64,000 nucleotides of DNA. Origin: Bacillota bacterium (GTDB taxonomy: Bacteria > Bacillota > Clostridia > Acetivibrionales > DSM-1351). A program made the translations under genes and the position numbers. Below the pieces are notes generated by a model. It saw only the letters and a list, made by a program, of their open reading frames with translations. It did no database searches and had not been told where the DNA came from. Location: contig JAEZRV010000064.1 in the NCBI GenBank assembly GCA_023444055.1, positions 1 through 64,000 on the forward strand, written 5' to 3'. Of this stretch, positions 55,850-64,000 are shown piece after piece (the stretch's first letter is position 1; every line of letters starts with the position of its first letter).

Positions 55850-56015
55850 ACTGCATATAGACTACTCAAAAAGCACTAATTTAATAGAATTTCACAGGTT
55901 AGTCGTTCAGAAAATGCTTAACCTGTACAGTTGTAAAACTGCTCCACTGGGTTATGACAAAGCCAGTTTATTCAAGAATACTTGCAAGGTAATTATTGAT
56001 AGAGGTGAATGGAAT

Positions 56016-58196
56016 TTGAAACTAAAACATAATAACGGTGCAATAACTATTTTTATTAGCATTGTGCTATCAGCTGTTTTGCTAGTTGTTGGTGTATTTA
56101 CAGATGCTGCAAGAATTAGCTTGGCACATTCCCATATACAGAGAGCAAACAAAACAGCTATTTCTTCTATATTAGCCAGCTATAATAATCAATTAAAGGA
56201 TGAATATGGTCTTTTCGGTGTGTATCAAGACAATGATTCAATTCAAGAAAGCTATGAAGAGTACTTTACAAAGAATTTGAATATTTATCAAAAGGATGAT
56301 TTTTTATATGATTTTAATGTTGAAAATATAAATGTTAATCAACAGTATAATTTAGAGAATAGAGCTATATTTGAGAGTCAAATACTTGAGTTTATGAAAT
56401 ATCGCGCACCTTATGAGTTGGTTTCTGACTTATTATCTAAATTTGATGGTATGAAAAGCATCTCAAGCGGTTCGAAAGTATGTAAAAGGATACTGGAAAC
56501 GAACAAACAGTCTGGTATTATAGGAAATTTACAGTTAACTCTTGAGGGTAAAACAAAGAAAATAAATGAAATGGGCATTACTGCAAAAATAGTAAAGTTT
56601 AAAGAAAGTTTTTTGAAGCAAAATAAAATGTATCAGGAGTATTCTCAGAAATTATCTTCACTTCAGGCATTAGTTTCATGCGAAGGTGATGTAAAGAAGA
56701 AGGATGAGTTATTAGATAGCATTGAAAGTGTAAGAGACGAGTTGATAAATATTACTAATACAAAACAAGAGATAAAGAGCAGTATTCTTAATACCTTAGA
56801 TCAATACAAAAGTTTGAATTATGAAGCATTAGAAAATGCCAAGGCTATTACTGCAAGAAAAGGTGATTTATCAAAGCGAATAATAGAAGAAAAACAGTAC
56901 ATACAAGATACTAAAGATGGAATACAAGAGCTAAAACAGTCTTATGATGATGATTTGTCTAGGATTCAAAGAATTATTGGTGAAGACAACTCTGCAGAAA
57001 TTATTTCAAGCCTAAATAGCAATATCACAAAATGCTCAAATATCTCGACTATAGCAGATATGGACGAAGGTGGCTTTTTATTAGAATTAGACAAGCTTTC
57101 TGAATCAAGTATTAATTACATTTTTAATAAGGCAAAACCTGCAAAGTCAGATGATGAGGATAATAGAGATAAGGTTGAGCAGACTCTAAAAAAAGCTTAC
57201 AGCAAAAAAAGAGAGACTAGAATTATTGATGACAGCTTATTAGAACAACTACCTTCAAGGAAAGCAAATATTTATGAAGAGGTAGATAGTAAAAATCTAT
57301 ATAACATTAGTTTGAAAAGTGAAGGCTTTGTAGAAAGTTTTTTTGATGACTTTTCATTTGACAAAAATATAGAAGCTAATGCTAGGTGGCAAAACAATTT
57401 TTCAAGTGTTAACCAAATAGCGTCAAGAATAACTGAAAATATATACGTTAATGAATATGTAATGGGTACATTTAAGCATGATGTACCTCTTTTGAAAGGT
57501 GAGGTTGAAAGTAAGGCGTACAACTTGAGGTCAGAGGATAAAACAAAGAGAGATGGATATTTCTCAGATTTTGAGGTTGAGTATATTATAAATGGGAATA
57601 AAGATGAAGTCATGAATTCATTACTAATAAGGTCTGAAATTCTGGCGATTAGGCAGGTGGCAAATGCTATACATATCTATACAGACACTTCAAAGATGGC
57701 AAGAATAACTAGTCTTGCTGCTGCACTAAGCTCATGGAATGCCGGACTTTCTACACCGTTAATTCAAACTATGATACTTTTTTCATGGGCTTTAGCGGAG
57801 TCAATAAATGATATAGAAAAATTAACAAAAGGTGAAAAAATACCTTTAATTAAGACAAAAGATCAGTGGACGACTGACATTTCAGGTGAGTTATCTAAAA
57901 AAGCTAATGTAAATGTTAAAGATAGCCCGTTATGTTTAAGCTACCAGGATTATTTAAAAATATTTCTTTTAATGATGGATAAAGAAAAAAAGTTAGCTAG
58001 GATACAGGATTTAGTACAGCTTAATATTGGTGTATCAAATACTGGCTTTTTATTAGAAGACTGCAAAGCAATGCTAAAAACAAACACAACAGTATCTATG
58101 AAAAATATATTTGTTTCATTTCCATCATTTTCATCAAAGTCAAAAAGAAGCATTTCAAGAACTTATATAAGTGAGGATGTCTGCATTGGTTACTAA
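56016..58196 (+). CDS. TadG-like pseudopilin with long extracellular coiled coil (DUF5702 type)
   Basis: A 726-residue protein anchored by one N-terminal helix after HNNGAITIF (AITIFISIVLSAVLLVVGVFT), then DAARISLAHSHIQRANKTAISS and YGLFGVYQDND, a pattern of the DUF5702/TadG-like family. The middle (about residues 200-380) is strongly helical and probably coiled coil; the C-terminal part is globular. I chose TTG 56016 after AGAGGTG because the family N-terminus starts there; the frame is open to 55821 but that part overlaps tadE and shows no similarity. It may be a tip or anchor protein of the pilus. Confidence 0.82.
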   Translation: MKLKHNNGAITIFISIVLSAVLLVVGVFTDAARISLAHSHIQRANKTAISSILASYNNQLKDEYGLFGVYQDNDSIQESYEEYFTKNLNIYQKDDFLYDFNVENINVNQQYNLENRAIFESQILEFMKYRAPYELVSDLLSKFDGMKSISSGSKVCKRILETNKQSGIIGNLQLTLEGKTKKINEMGITAKIVKFKESFLKQNKMYQEYSQKLSSLQALVSCEGDVKKKDELLDSIESVRDELINITNTKQEIKSSILNTLDQYKSLNYEALENAKAITARKGDLSKRIIEEKQYIQDTKDGIQELKQSYDDDLSRIQRIIGEDNSAEIISSLNSNITKCSNISTIADMDEGGFLLELDKLSESSINYIFNKAKPAKSDDEDNRDKVEQTLKKAYSKKRETRIIDDSLLEQLPSRKANIYEEVDSKNLYNISLKSEGFVESFFDDFSFDKNIEANARWQNNFSSVNQIASRITENIYVNEYVMGTFKHDVPLLKGEVESKAYNLRSEDKTKRDGYFSDFEVEYIINGNKDEVMNSLLIRSEILAIRQVANAIHIYTDTSKMARITSLAAALSSWNAGLSTPLIQTMILFSWALAESINDIEKLTKGEKIPLIKTKDQWTTDISGELSKKANVNVKDSPLCLSYQDYLKIFLLMMDKEKKLARIQDLVQLNIGVSNTGFLLEDCKAMLKTNTTVSMKNIFVSFPSFSSKSKRSISRTYISEDVCIGY

Positions 58197-59232
58197 TAAA
58201 AAAGTATATAGTTCGGATGGCAAAGGTTCAATTACAGTAGAGGCTGCTATATTATTGCCAATTTTCATTACTGCAATTATGACATTCGTATTTATTATAA
58301 AAGTATATTATACGCATGAAATTATTCAGCAGGCTATAACTGGAGCTTGTGAGGAAATGAACGTATATAGCTTGATATATTATGAGACTAATGTAGACGA
58401 AGTTATAAGCAGTATGGAAAAATTCAGCGAATCACAAAAAGTTAGAGATGCTTTAGGAGATACCTGGATAACTTCGATAGTAGAGCAACTCGGTAAAGGT
58501 GCAACGGATTATGTAAGGGCTCAGACGGTTTTAGTACCGATATCAAAGTCTTTGGTTAAAAAGAATCTGGAGGTTAGTTACTTTGATAATGCTGACAAGA
58601 GATTAAGATGGTTAAATTTAAAGGATGGCTTTAGTGGTATAGCTTTTACAAGCAGCAAAATGTTGGCAGATGGAAAAAGTATAGACATTATCGTTAGCTA
58701 TGAAATGTCTTTGCCATTTTTGACAGACTTTTTACCTGGATTAAAAATAGAACAAACAGCTTCAAGCTGTGTTTGGGCAGGGGAAGATGGTGTAAAAAGG
58801 GCTGAAGAGAGGGTGGAAGAAACAAGTATATGGGATATGAGCAATATAAATCGTGGTAAAGAAATACGAAAACTTCAAGGCGCTAATCTGCCGTTTAATT
58901 TTCCAACAATAGCCAGCTTCAAGAACGGAACGGCTACTAGTATAAAAAGTTTAAATATAGATGAAGCATATTACGAAAGTTCAATTAATCTAAAAAAGAA
59001 ATTACTCTTGTATATTGATAAGCTTGATAAGTTTGAATGTGGGGAAAGTACTGAAATAGCAATTGAAAGTTGGCAAGTTAACAAAAAAGAGCTGAGATTA
59101 ATTATTCCAGAAACAGAACTTCATTCAAATCAGCAGCAAACCATAAATGAGTGTATACAAATAGCAAGAGGCAAAAGCATTGATTTAGTGGTCATTAAGG
59201 CATATGGCCGACAATGCGATAAACAACAGTAA
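58177..59232 (+). CDS. TadE/F-like pseudopilin
   Basis: A 351-residue protein with the pseudopilin segment DGKGSITVEAAILLPIFITAIMTF near the N-terminus and a large extracellular domain with SCVWAGEDG. ATG 58177 overlaps the preceding gene by 20 bases, so translation is coupled. Together with the two genes before it this makes three pseudopilin-type proteins in the locus. Confidence 0.85.
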   Translation: MSALVTNKKVYSSDGKGSITVEAAILLPIFITAIMTFVFIIKVYYTHEIIQQAITGACEEMNVYSLIYYETNVDEVISSMEKFSESQKVRDALGDTWITSIVEQLGKGATDYVRAQTVLVPISKSLVKKNLEVSYFDNADKRLRWLNLKDGFSGIAFTSSKMLADGKSIDIIVSYEMSLPFLTDFLPGLKIEQTASSCVWAGEDGVKRAEERVEETSIWDMSNINRGKEIRKLQGANLPFNFPTIASFKNGTATSIKSLNIDEAYYESSINLKKKLLLYIDKLDKFECGESTEIAIESWQVNKKELRLIIPETELHSNQQQTINECIQIARGKSIDLVVIKAYGRQCDKQQ

Positions 59233-59282
59233 TTTGTAGCTTTAGTATTTAATTTGGTGATAAAGCATAGAGGTGAAAAAAG

Positions 59283-60974
59283 ATGATAAATAATTTTGAA
59301 AAAGATTTTAAAGTTTTATATGAGAGTGATTCAACATCAAACTACTTAGTTTTAAAGAATAGAAGAGGGCAAAACGTAATTAATTATCAAGCACAAATGT
59401 TATTGAATAATAAACTAAATGGGCTACTAAATTTTAATATAAATCGTATAGGAGATGAGGTAAACTGCTTTTATAATATAACATCAAAATGCACATTAGT
59501 CAGCTTTGTGACTAGAAAATATTTTTCTCGTGATGAATTTCTAAAAACAATTCTAAATATTATTAACAATATATATCAGCTAAAAAACTACTTGCTTTAT
59601 GATAATAATATTTTACTTAATGAAAATTTTATTTATGTCGAACCTGATAATATCAATATTTATTTTGTATACTTGCCTTTTCAAGATTGTAAAAGTGACA
59701 TTAATGCTTTTTTTACTAAGCTCATTTTTCATATGGTAAAATTTAATGACGAATACAGTGACAATTATATTCAAAAGATACTTGAAGTTATTAAAAATGA
59801 TAATTTTAGTTTATGCAATCTGAAATCCCTTATTGAAAGCCTTCTGTGCGAAGGTGTTAAAAATTACTCAAAGTATCCAGAGGGCTTTGATAATACAGTA
59901 GCCAATACAGACACTAATCTCAACAATGGTAATTTACAAGTTAAAAGGGCACGCCAAGATAAGATATTTGGAAATTGGTTTAATTCAGACAAGGCAGGGA
60001 TTAAAAAAGCTACGACAGAAGTGCAAATAGATAAAACAATAAAAGCAGATAAAATAAAAAAAGATATTGCGAAAGCTAACAAGACTGATGATAATAGAAA
60101 TTTATTAACAAGAGGAAATTTGAGGATTCCTTATTCCCAAAATACAAAAAAGCAAGAGTGTATGAATACTGAAAGATATTCAGAAATTCAAAAATCTTCA
60201 ATATCCTCAGCAACTTCGAAATCTACTACTTATAATCAATATAAGGACTCTAAAAGTGAGGTTAAATTAGAGAATAATAAAAAAATGAATATATTCTTGC
60301 TTGCCTTGATTTTGCTTCAACCATTTCTTTTGGTAGGCCTTGTCTTAATTATAAATAGTGAGTTTGTCAGGTTGTCAGATAACCCCAAATACACAGTAAC
60401 TATACTTGTTTCTATATTTTTAGCAGTTGATGTTTTATTAATTAGGTTGCTTAATGAAAAAGCAAAGTTAATAGGAGATTATTTTACGCCAAATAAGAAA
60501 ACAGACCAATCGAATAAGCCATTACAAATAATATCTAATGTTGATAGCAAAGCAGTAAATAAAGATGAGGAAATTTTAAGTAGCATAAAAGAAGAAAAAC
60601 TCAATGATGTTAGTGAGAACTATAGTGGTGAAACTGTAATTATCAAAAGACCTAAATTGACTGGAGCACCTTATTTAAAAGCAAAAGATGGAGATGAGGT
60701 TATTAAAATTGATAAAAGTAGCATTCTCATTGGCAGAATGGACAACTTTGTAGATTACATAATTAATAGCAGTGCTATAGGTAAAATACATGCCGAGATT
60801 TTACGGGAAGGGGATGAACTTTACGTAATGGATTGTAACTCAAGAAATGGGACTTTTCTCAACGATAATAGGATACTGCCTAACACAAAAAATAGTGTGA
60901 AAAACAATGATATCATAAGATTTGCCAATAAAGAATTTGTTTTTTGTTATTCTGTAAAAGCTGAAATAGGATGA
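59283..60974 (+). CDS. FHA domain membrane protein of the tad locus (DUF6382-FHA)
   Basis: A 563-residue protein. The N-terminal 190 residues fit the DUF6382 domain found before FHA in Clostridia. A low-complexity Lys/Thr linker follows, then two membrane helices (IFLLALILLQPFLLVGLVLII and TVTILVSIFLAVDVLLI) and a C-terminal FHA domain: SSILIGRM, GKIHAEILREGDELYVMD, NSRNGTFLNDN. FHA domains bind phosphothreonine, so the pilus machine may be controlled by a Ser/Thr kinase that is not in this window. Ribosome site AGAGGTG. The next gene overlaps its stop by four bases. Confidence 0.85.
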   Translation: MINNFEKDFKVLYESDSTSNYLVLKNRRGQNVINYQAQMLLNNKLNGLLNFNINRIGDEVNCFYNITSKCTLVSFVTRKYFSRDEFLKTILNIINNIYQLKNYLLYDNNILLNENFIYVEPDNINIYFVYLPFQDCKSDINAFFTKLIFHMVKFNDEYSDNYIQKILEVIKNDNFSLCNLKSLIESLLCEGVKNYSKYPEGFDNTVANTDTNLNNGNLQVKRARQDKIFGNWFNSDKAGIKKATTEVQIDKTIKADKIKKDIAKANKTDDNRNLLTRGNLRIPYSQNTKKQECMNTERYSEIQKSSISSATSKSTTYNQYKDSKSEVKLENNKKMNIFLLALILLQPFLLVGLVLIINSEFVRLSDNPKYTVTILVSIFLAVDVLLIRLLNEKAKLIGDYFTPNKKTDQSNKPLQIISNVDSKAVNKDEEILSSIKEEKLNDVSENYSGETVIIKRPKLTGAPYLKAKDGDEVIKIDKSSILIGRMDNFVDYIINSSAIGKIHAEILREGDELYVMDCNSRNGTFLNDNRILPNTKNSVKNNDIIRFANKEFVFCYSVKAEIG

Positions 60975-61528
60975 AGGTTGTGATGGTCATCTATATTGTA
61001 TTAGTTTGTTTGCTTACACTCTCAGTGGTTAGTGACATTAAGGATTCAAAAATTCGAAATTTATATGTATTGCCAGCTGTTTCATTAGGATTGATTATAA
61101 ATGCTTATATGTATGGGTTTGAAGGCTTAAAATCAAGTTTGTTTGGAATGGTGGTGCCAATAGTATTTTTATTTGGTCTGTTTTATTTTAAATTAATAGG
61201 GGCGGGCGATATCAAGCTATTTAGTGCTATTGGAGCGCTAATGGGACATAAATTTATTCTGTATACTATGGCCTATTCATTTATCTTTGCTGGGGTATTA
61301 TCTGTATTTAGCTTATTACAAAATAAAAACATGAATTGTGCTAGTAATTTGAAATTGACTAAGCTTGTCAAAAGCACGTTTTATGATTTTTACATAGACA
61401 TAATAATGTGTTGTCTTATATCTCCCAAGTGTTTTCTGGAAAATGGTACAAAGCATACAATTAGACTTTCTCCAGCAATTGCGATGGGAACCTGCCTTCA
61501 ATTATTTTTAAGCTTTTATACAAATTAG
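60971..61528 (+). CDS. tadV: Prepilin peptidase TadV/CpaA
   Basis: A 185-residue A24-family aspartic prepilin peptidase that cleaves the Flp and TadE-type leaders. The two catalytic Asp are visible: SDIKDSKIRN after helix 1, and GAGDIKLFSAIGALMG (GxGD motif). Five to six membrane helices; it lacks the N-methyltransferase part, as usual for this type. Its start overlaps the FHA gene by ATGA. Last gene of the tad operon. Confidence 0.93.
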   Translation: MKVVMVIYIVLVCLLTLSVVSDIKDSKIRNLYVLPAVSLGLIINAYMYGFEGLKSSLFGMVVPIVFLFGLFYFKLIGAGDIKLFSAIGALMGHKFILYTMAYSFIFAGVLSVFSLLQNKNMNCASNLKLTKLVKSTFYDFYIDIIMCCLISPKCFLENGTKHTIRLSPAIAMGTCLQLFLSFYTN

Positions 61529-61687
61529 ATGTGTTTCTCTCGACTTTTCTTAGAATTTATGGATTCTTTTATTTTATTTATTACATTTATTTAAAAATTT
61601 ATTCCGGCTATTCTTTTAGGTGATAAAAGGATGTATAATATAATTGATTAAGACTACTTTTGAGGATTGACTGGAGAGGGGCTTATA

Positions 61688-62422
61688 ATGCCAAAAATTG
61701 TTGAAAATTCTTATGGAAAAATATTTAAATATACTATGAAAGCTATAAACCCTATAAAAAAAGCAGTTATGACGACTGAATGCTTTGTACACAAAGCTAT
61801 TAATACACAAGCCATAATAATTCTAAAAAATGATAACAAAGTCGCCCAGTATGAGTTGTTTACTAAATATATTTCTGATTTGAATTTGGGAGTTGTATGG
61901 GCAGATCAAGATTTTAAAAGTTCAGGGCATTTTTATAATCCTGTTAAGGATCGTGGACTTTACGGAAACACAAATGCACTTACATTAGCGAAGAATTATT
62001 ATGCTTTTGCTATTGGCTTTTGGAATTCACGAGAAAATAAGAAAGCAATGTTTTTTTTGGGAGCAGCTGCTCACTTAGTTCAAGATATGACTGTTCCCCA
62101 ACATGCTAACATAAAGCTTTTACAAGAACATCACAAGTTCGAAAAATTCGTAAGGGATACATTTTATGAAACTCCTGACTATCTTGTTGAGAAAAAGGGG
62201 TGTTACCTAAGTAGCATCGAAGATTTTATAACACACAATTCTATATCTACAATAAAGGCAAATAGAATACTAAGCCGTATTGAAGATGAAAATGAGCGTT
62301 TTTCAGCTTTAGGCAAATATTCTATTCCTTTGGCGCAGAGAACTACAGCAGGTTTGTTTATGATGTTTTATAAGGATGCACAGGTAAATAAAAATAAGAT
62401 TTACAGTCAAGGTACCAATTAA
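61688..62422 (+). CDS. Zinc-dependent phospholipase C family protein without signal peptide
   Basis: A 244-residue homologue of clostridial alpha-toxin/Bacillus PC-PLC catalytic domains. All eight side-chain zinc ligands known from alpha-toxin have visible counterparts: His35 (VHKAINTQ), Asp and His in WADQDFKSSGHFYNP, His, Asp and His in AAHLVQDMTVPQHAN, and His and Glu in HHKFEKFV. The N-terminal Trp that normally binds zinc after signal cleavage is missing, and the N-terminal 34 residues are not a signal peptide. It therefore looks cytoplasmic or exported by another route. ATG 61688 follows GGAGAGGGG. It lies 160 bp after the tad operon and seems to be a separate unit. Confidence 0.88.
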   Translation: MPKIVENSYGKIFKYTMKAINPIKKAVMTTECFVHKAINTQAIIILKNDNKVAQYELFTKYISDLNLGVVWADQDFKSSGHFYNPVKDRGLYGNTNALTLAKNYYAFAIGFWNSRENKKAMFFLGAAAHLVQDMTVPQHANIKLLQEHHKFEKFVRDTFYETPDYLVEKKGCYLSSIEDFITHNSISTIKANRILSRIEDENERFSALGKYSIPLAQRTTAGLFMMFYKDAQVNKNKIYSQGTN

Positions 62423-62469
62423 TTTGATAAGTTTAAGAGATATTTTAAGATATGAAAAGTTATTCAGAC

Positions 62470-62489
62470 AGAAATTAATTTCTGTTTTG
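62470..62489 (+). terminator. Terminator-like palindrome after the phospholipase gene
   Basis: CAGAAATTAATTTCTG at 62470-62485 is a perfect palindrome followed by TTTT. About 50 bp after the stop codon. Confidence 0.55.
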
Positions 62490-62595
62490 GATGACTTTTT
62501 TTGTTAATCTTTTTTATTAGTTTTTCAGCTGGCTTTTAATTCGTTTGGTTTCAAATTCGATTTTAAATATGTATAAGCGCTCAAAAATAAGATTT

Positions 62596-62622
62596 TTGAT
62601 ATTAAGATAGATATGGTATAAT
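62596..62622 (+). promoter_or_regulatory. Promoter of the yjbQ-family gene
   Basis: TTGATA at 62596-62601 and TATAAT at 62617-62622, with TG one base before the -10 box (extended -10). The spacer is 15 bases, which is short but tolerated with an extended -10. Confidence 0.5.
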
Positions 62623-62752
62623 TATGGAAAAATTAGTATAATAGCAATATAAAGATATACATGTCTCACATTTAAACAAGAACAACAAGGAAATGTTCAA
62701 CACAAGTTTGCAAGCCAACAAGGTTTTTATTAAACAAAAGGGGAATATAGTT

Positions 62753-63169
62753 ATGAAATCATACAGAAAAGAGTTGTCATTTAATATTCCAAAGAGAAGG
62801 GCATATATTAATATTACCAAGGAAGTTCAAAAATCTATAGATGAAAGCGGCATAAAAGAAGGAATGGCACTTGTAAATGCAATGAATATAACGGCAAGCG
62901 TATTTATAAATGATGATGAAATGGGATTACACCAGGATTTTGAGAAGTGGTTAGAAACATTGGCACCTGAAAAGCCATATAACCAGTACAACCACAATGG
63001 TTATGAGGATAATGCAGATGCACATTTAAAGAGACAGATAATGGGGCGAGAAGTTGTGGTTGCAATTACAAATGGAAAGCTTGACTTTGGAACATGGGAA
63101 CAAATATTTTATGGCGAATACGATGGTATGAGAGAAAAAAGAGTGCTTATCAAAATAATAGGAGAATAA
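62753..63169 (+). CDS. YjbQ/UPF0047 family protein
   Basis: A 138-residue protein of the YjbQ (UPF0047) family, small beta-barrel proteins sometimes annotated as secondary thiamine-phosphate synthase. Conserved parts: YINITKEVQKSIDESGIKEG, ASVFINDDEMGLHQDFEKWL, and DNADAHLKRQIMGREVVVAI with the conserved His. ATG 62753 follows GGGGAATATAG; 20 upstream in-frame residues have no similarity. Function in this organism is unproven. Confidence 0.9.
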   Translation: MKSYRKELSFNIPKRRAYINITKEVQKSIDESGIKEGMALVNAMNITASVFINDDEMGLHQDFEKWLETLAPEKPYNQYNHNGYEDNADAHLKRQIMGREVVVAITNGKLDFGTWEQIFYGEYDGMREKRVLIKIIGE

Positions 63170-63187
63170 GAGGATAGGAGATTTTTT

Positions 63188-63889
63188 ATGAAAAAAATAG
63201 TGTTAGTTATTATTGCTATTATGCTTTTAATGGTAAGTTCTGCATGCGCATTAAAAAATGATCCTGTTGAACAAAATAATCCAGCAGAACAAAGTGAACC
63301 AGCAAACCGAAGTGATTTAGTAAAACAAAATAATCCAGTAGAACAAAGTGAACCAGCAAAACGAAGTGATTTAGTAAAACAAAATAATTCAGTAGAACAA
63401 AATGACGGTGTTAAAGCCAGTTTTGAAATATACTTAGTTAACGTTAACGAAAGTTCTGGCCCGTTAAATAAAGATTTAAATAAGGACTTAAACAAACTTA
63501 AATTAGAAGAACCACCAGTATTAACAGATAAGAATATTTCTGAATATATATGGGATAAACATCAGATTAAACTAATAAAAGATGATGAATTAAATAAAGT
63601 TTTTGAAGAAAAGTTGAATTTGAAGATTCCGGTTGGTGGAAAAAGATTTGTTGTGGTTTGCAATGGTGAAAGGATTTATTGTGGTATGTTTTGGTCAATG
63701 CTTTCCTCTGCATGGCCTCCAGAAGAGTGTCCTATCATAAACTCGTTTTTTGGTGATAGCGATTATTTTAATATATATTTTCAAGGAAAAAATGATGTTG
63801 AAGGAAAAAATGATGTTCAAGGAGAAGATGATGTTAGAAGCGACAAGAGAATTTATGAAACACTGAAGAAGCTAGGAAAGTTAAAATAG
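63188..63889 (+). CDS. Lipoprotein with tandem repeats, unknown function
   Basis: A 233-residue exported lipoprotein: signal peptide ending in lipobox SSAC (residues about 17-20). The mature N-terminus is a hydrophilic repeat of 18 residues (NNPVEQSEPAKRSDLVKQ), two full copies and a partial third, encoded by a 54-bp tandem repeat from 63275. A short NKDL repeat follows, then a globular domain (ISEYIWDKHQIKLIKDDELN, FVVVCNGERIYCGMFWSM) and a second small repeat (GKNDVEGKNDVQGEDDV). The repeats look like a flexible spacer that lifts the domain from the membrane. I do not recognise the domain. Confidence 0.8.
   Translation: MKKIVLVIIAIMLLMVSSACALKNDPVEQNNPAEQSEPANRSDLVKQNNPVEQSEPAKRSDLVKQNNSVEQNDGVKASFEIYLVNVNESSGPLNKDLNKDLNKLKLEEPPVLTDKNISEYIWDKHQIKLIKDDELNKVFEEKLNLKIPVGGKRFVVVCNGERIYCGMFWSMLSSAWPPEECPIINSFFGDSDYFNIYFQGKNDVEGKNDVQGEDDVRSDKRIYETLKKLGKLK
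63275..63400 (+). repeat. 54-bp tandem repeat inside the lipoprotein gene
   Basis: Copy 1 at 63275-63328, copy 2 at 63329-63382 and a partial copy from 63383. The copies differ by only a few bases. A shorter 18-bp repeat with three copies lies near 63785-63835 in the same gene. Confidence 0.9.
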
Positions 63890-63928
63890 GATAATATCAA
63901 TATGATTAAATAAAAGGAGACAATACTT

Positions 63929-64000
63929 ATGGGTATTATGAGAGAAATTTTTGGACCAAGCAAAAAAGAAATTTGGCAGGAACTGAGTCAGCAAATGGGA
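63929..64000 (+). CDS. Start of an unidentified gene, cut by the window edge
   Basis: ATG 63929 follows AAAGGAG, with an open frame of 24 codons to the window end (MGIMREIFGPSKKEIWQELS and four more residues). The good ribosome site and coding-like composition support a real gene. The product cannot be named from so little. Confidence 0.65.
   Translation, partial: MGIMREIFGPSKKEIWQELSQQMG

Larger units (their letters stand above)
62423..62752 (+). other. Intergenic region before yjbQ
   Basis: 330 bp without a gene. It holds a terminator-like palindrome at 62470-62489 and a promoter with an extended -10 box at 62596-62622. The frame of the next gene is open back to 62693, but without homology. 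Confidence 0.55.

Noticed and set aside
55821..56015. Extended start of the TadG-like protein overlapping tadE
   Set aside because: The extension has no pseudopilin features, and the family N-terminus begins just after a TTG with AGAGGTG before it.
63275..63400. CRISPR-like repeat
   Set aside because: The 54-bp units are adjacent without spacers and lie in frame inside a lipoprotein gene.

Overview
The window is AT-rich DNA from an anaerobic, endospore-forming Firmicute of the class Clostridia. The evidence is a tricistronic ger germination operon, the prkA-yhbH-spoVR sporulation trio, a HrcA-type CIRCE operator, a large clostridial PurL with fused glutaminase, and a Gram-positive Tad pilus locus with no outer-membrane genes. 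A Ruminiclostridium/Clostridium cluster III-like host is my guess; no rRNA gene is present to fix it. I found no tRNA, rRNA or CRISPR array.

Layout. 1-21753: the 3' part of a nonribosomal peptide synthetase (NRPS) locus. It holds a giant NRPS subunit that enters from the left edge (C-end, A-T-E, four C-A-T modules, then a terminal C/E-like domain), a stand-alone type II thioesterase with Cys in the nucleophile position, and an acyl-adenylating ligase-ketoreductase-carrier protein. 21754-23595: a mobile-element scar with a decayed IS1182-type transposase and repeated end-like motifs. 23596-27623: a GerA/GerC/GerB germinant receptor operon whose gerC carries an in-frame stop. 27796-33078: a small coiled-coil gene and prkA-yhbH-spoVR behind a sigma-E-like promoter. 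33235-35326: htpG behind a perfect CIRCE. 35574-37810 (minus): an acyl-CoA ligase and its XRE-cupin regulator. 38317-41621: a chemoreceptor, an HD-GYP c-di-GMP phosphodiesterase and a LysR regulator. 41859-45675: purL with two tiny overlapping upstream ORFs. 45990-49154: VanZ, a DUF4157 (eCIS-core) protein with a candidate nuclease region, and two very small ORFs. 49227-50027: a DUF4097 lipoprotein. 50165-61528: a ten-gene tad operon. 61688-64000: a Zn-dependent phospholipase C homologue without signal peptide, a YjbQ-family protein, a repeat-rich lipoprotein and the start of another gene.

How the parts work together. The NRPS, thioesterase and A-KR-T protein look like one assembly line. Manual reading of the A-domain pockets suggests (degenerate Val-type, D-configured)-Val-Glu-Gly-Ile/Val, and the terminal condensation-like domain could pair with A-KR-T as a split ester-forming module. 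The Tad genes form a complete Gram-positive machine (TadZ, secretion ATPase, two membrane platform proteins, Flp pilin, three TadE/G-type pseudopilins, an FHA protein, prepilin peptidase).

The points I consider most worth following are the DUF4157 protein, the degenerate first adenylation domain, the split C | A-KR-T arrangement, the purL leader, and a nested RNA-like structure between tadZ and tadA.
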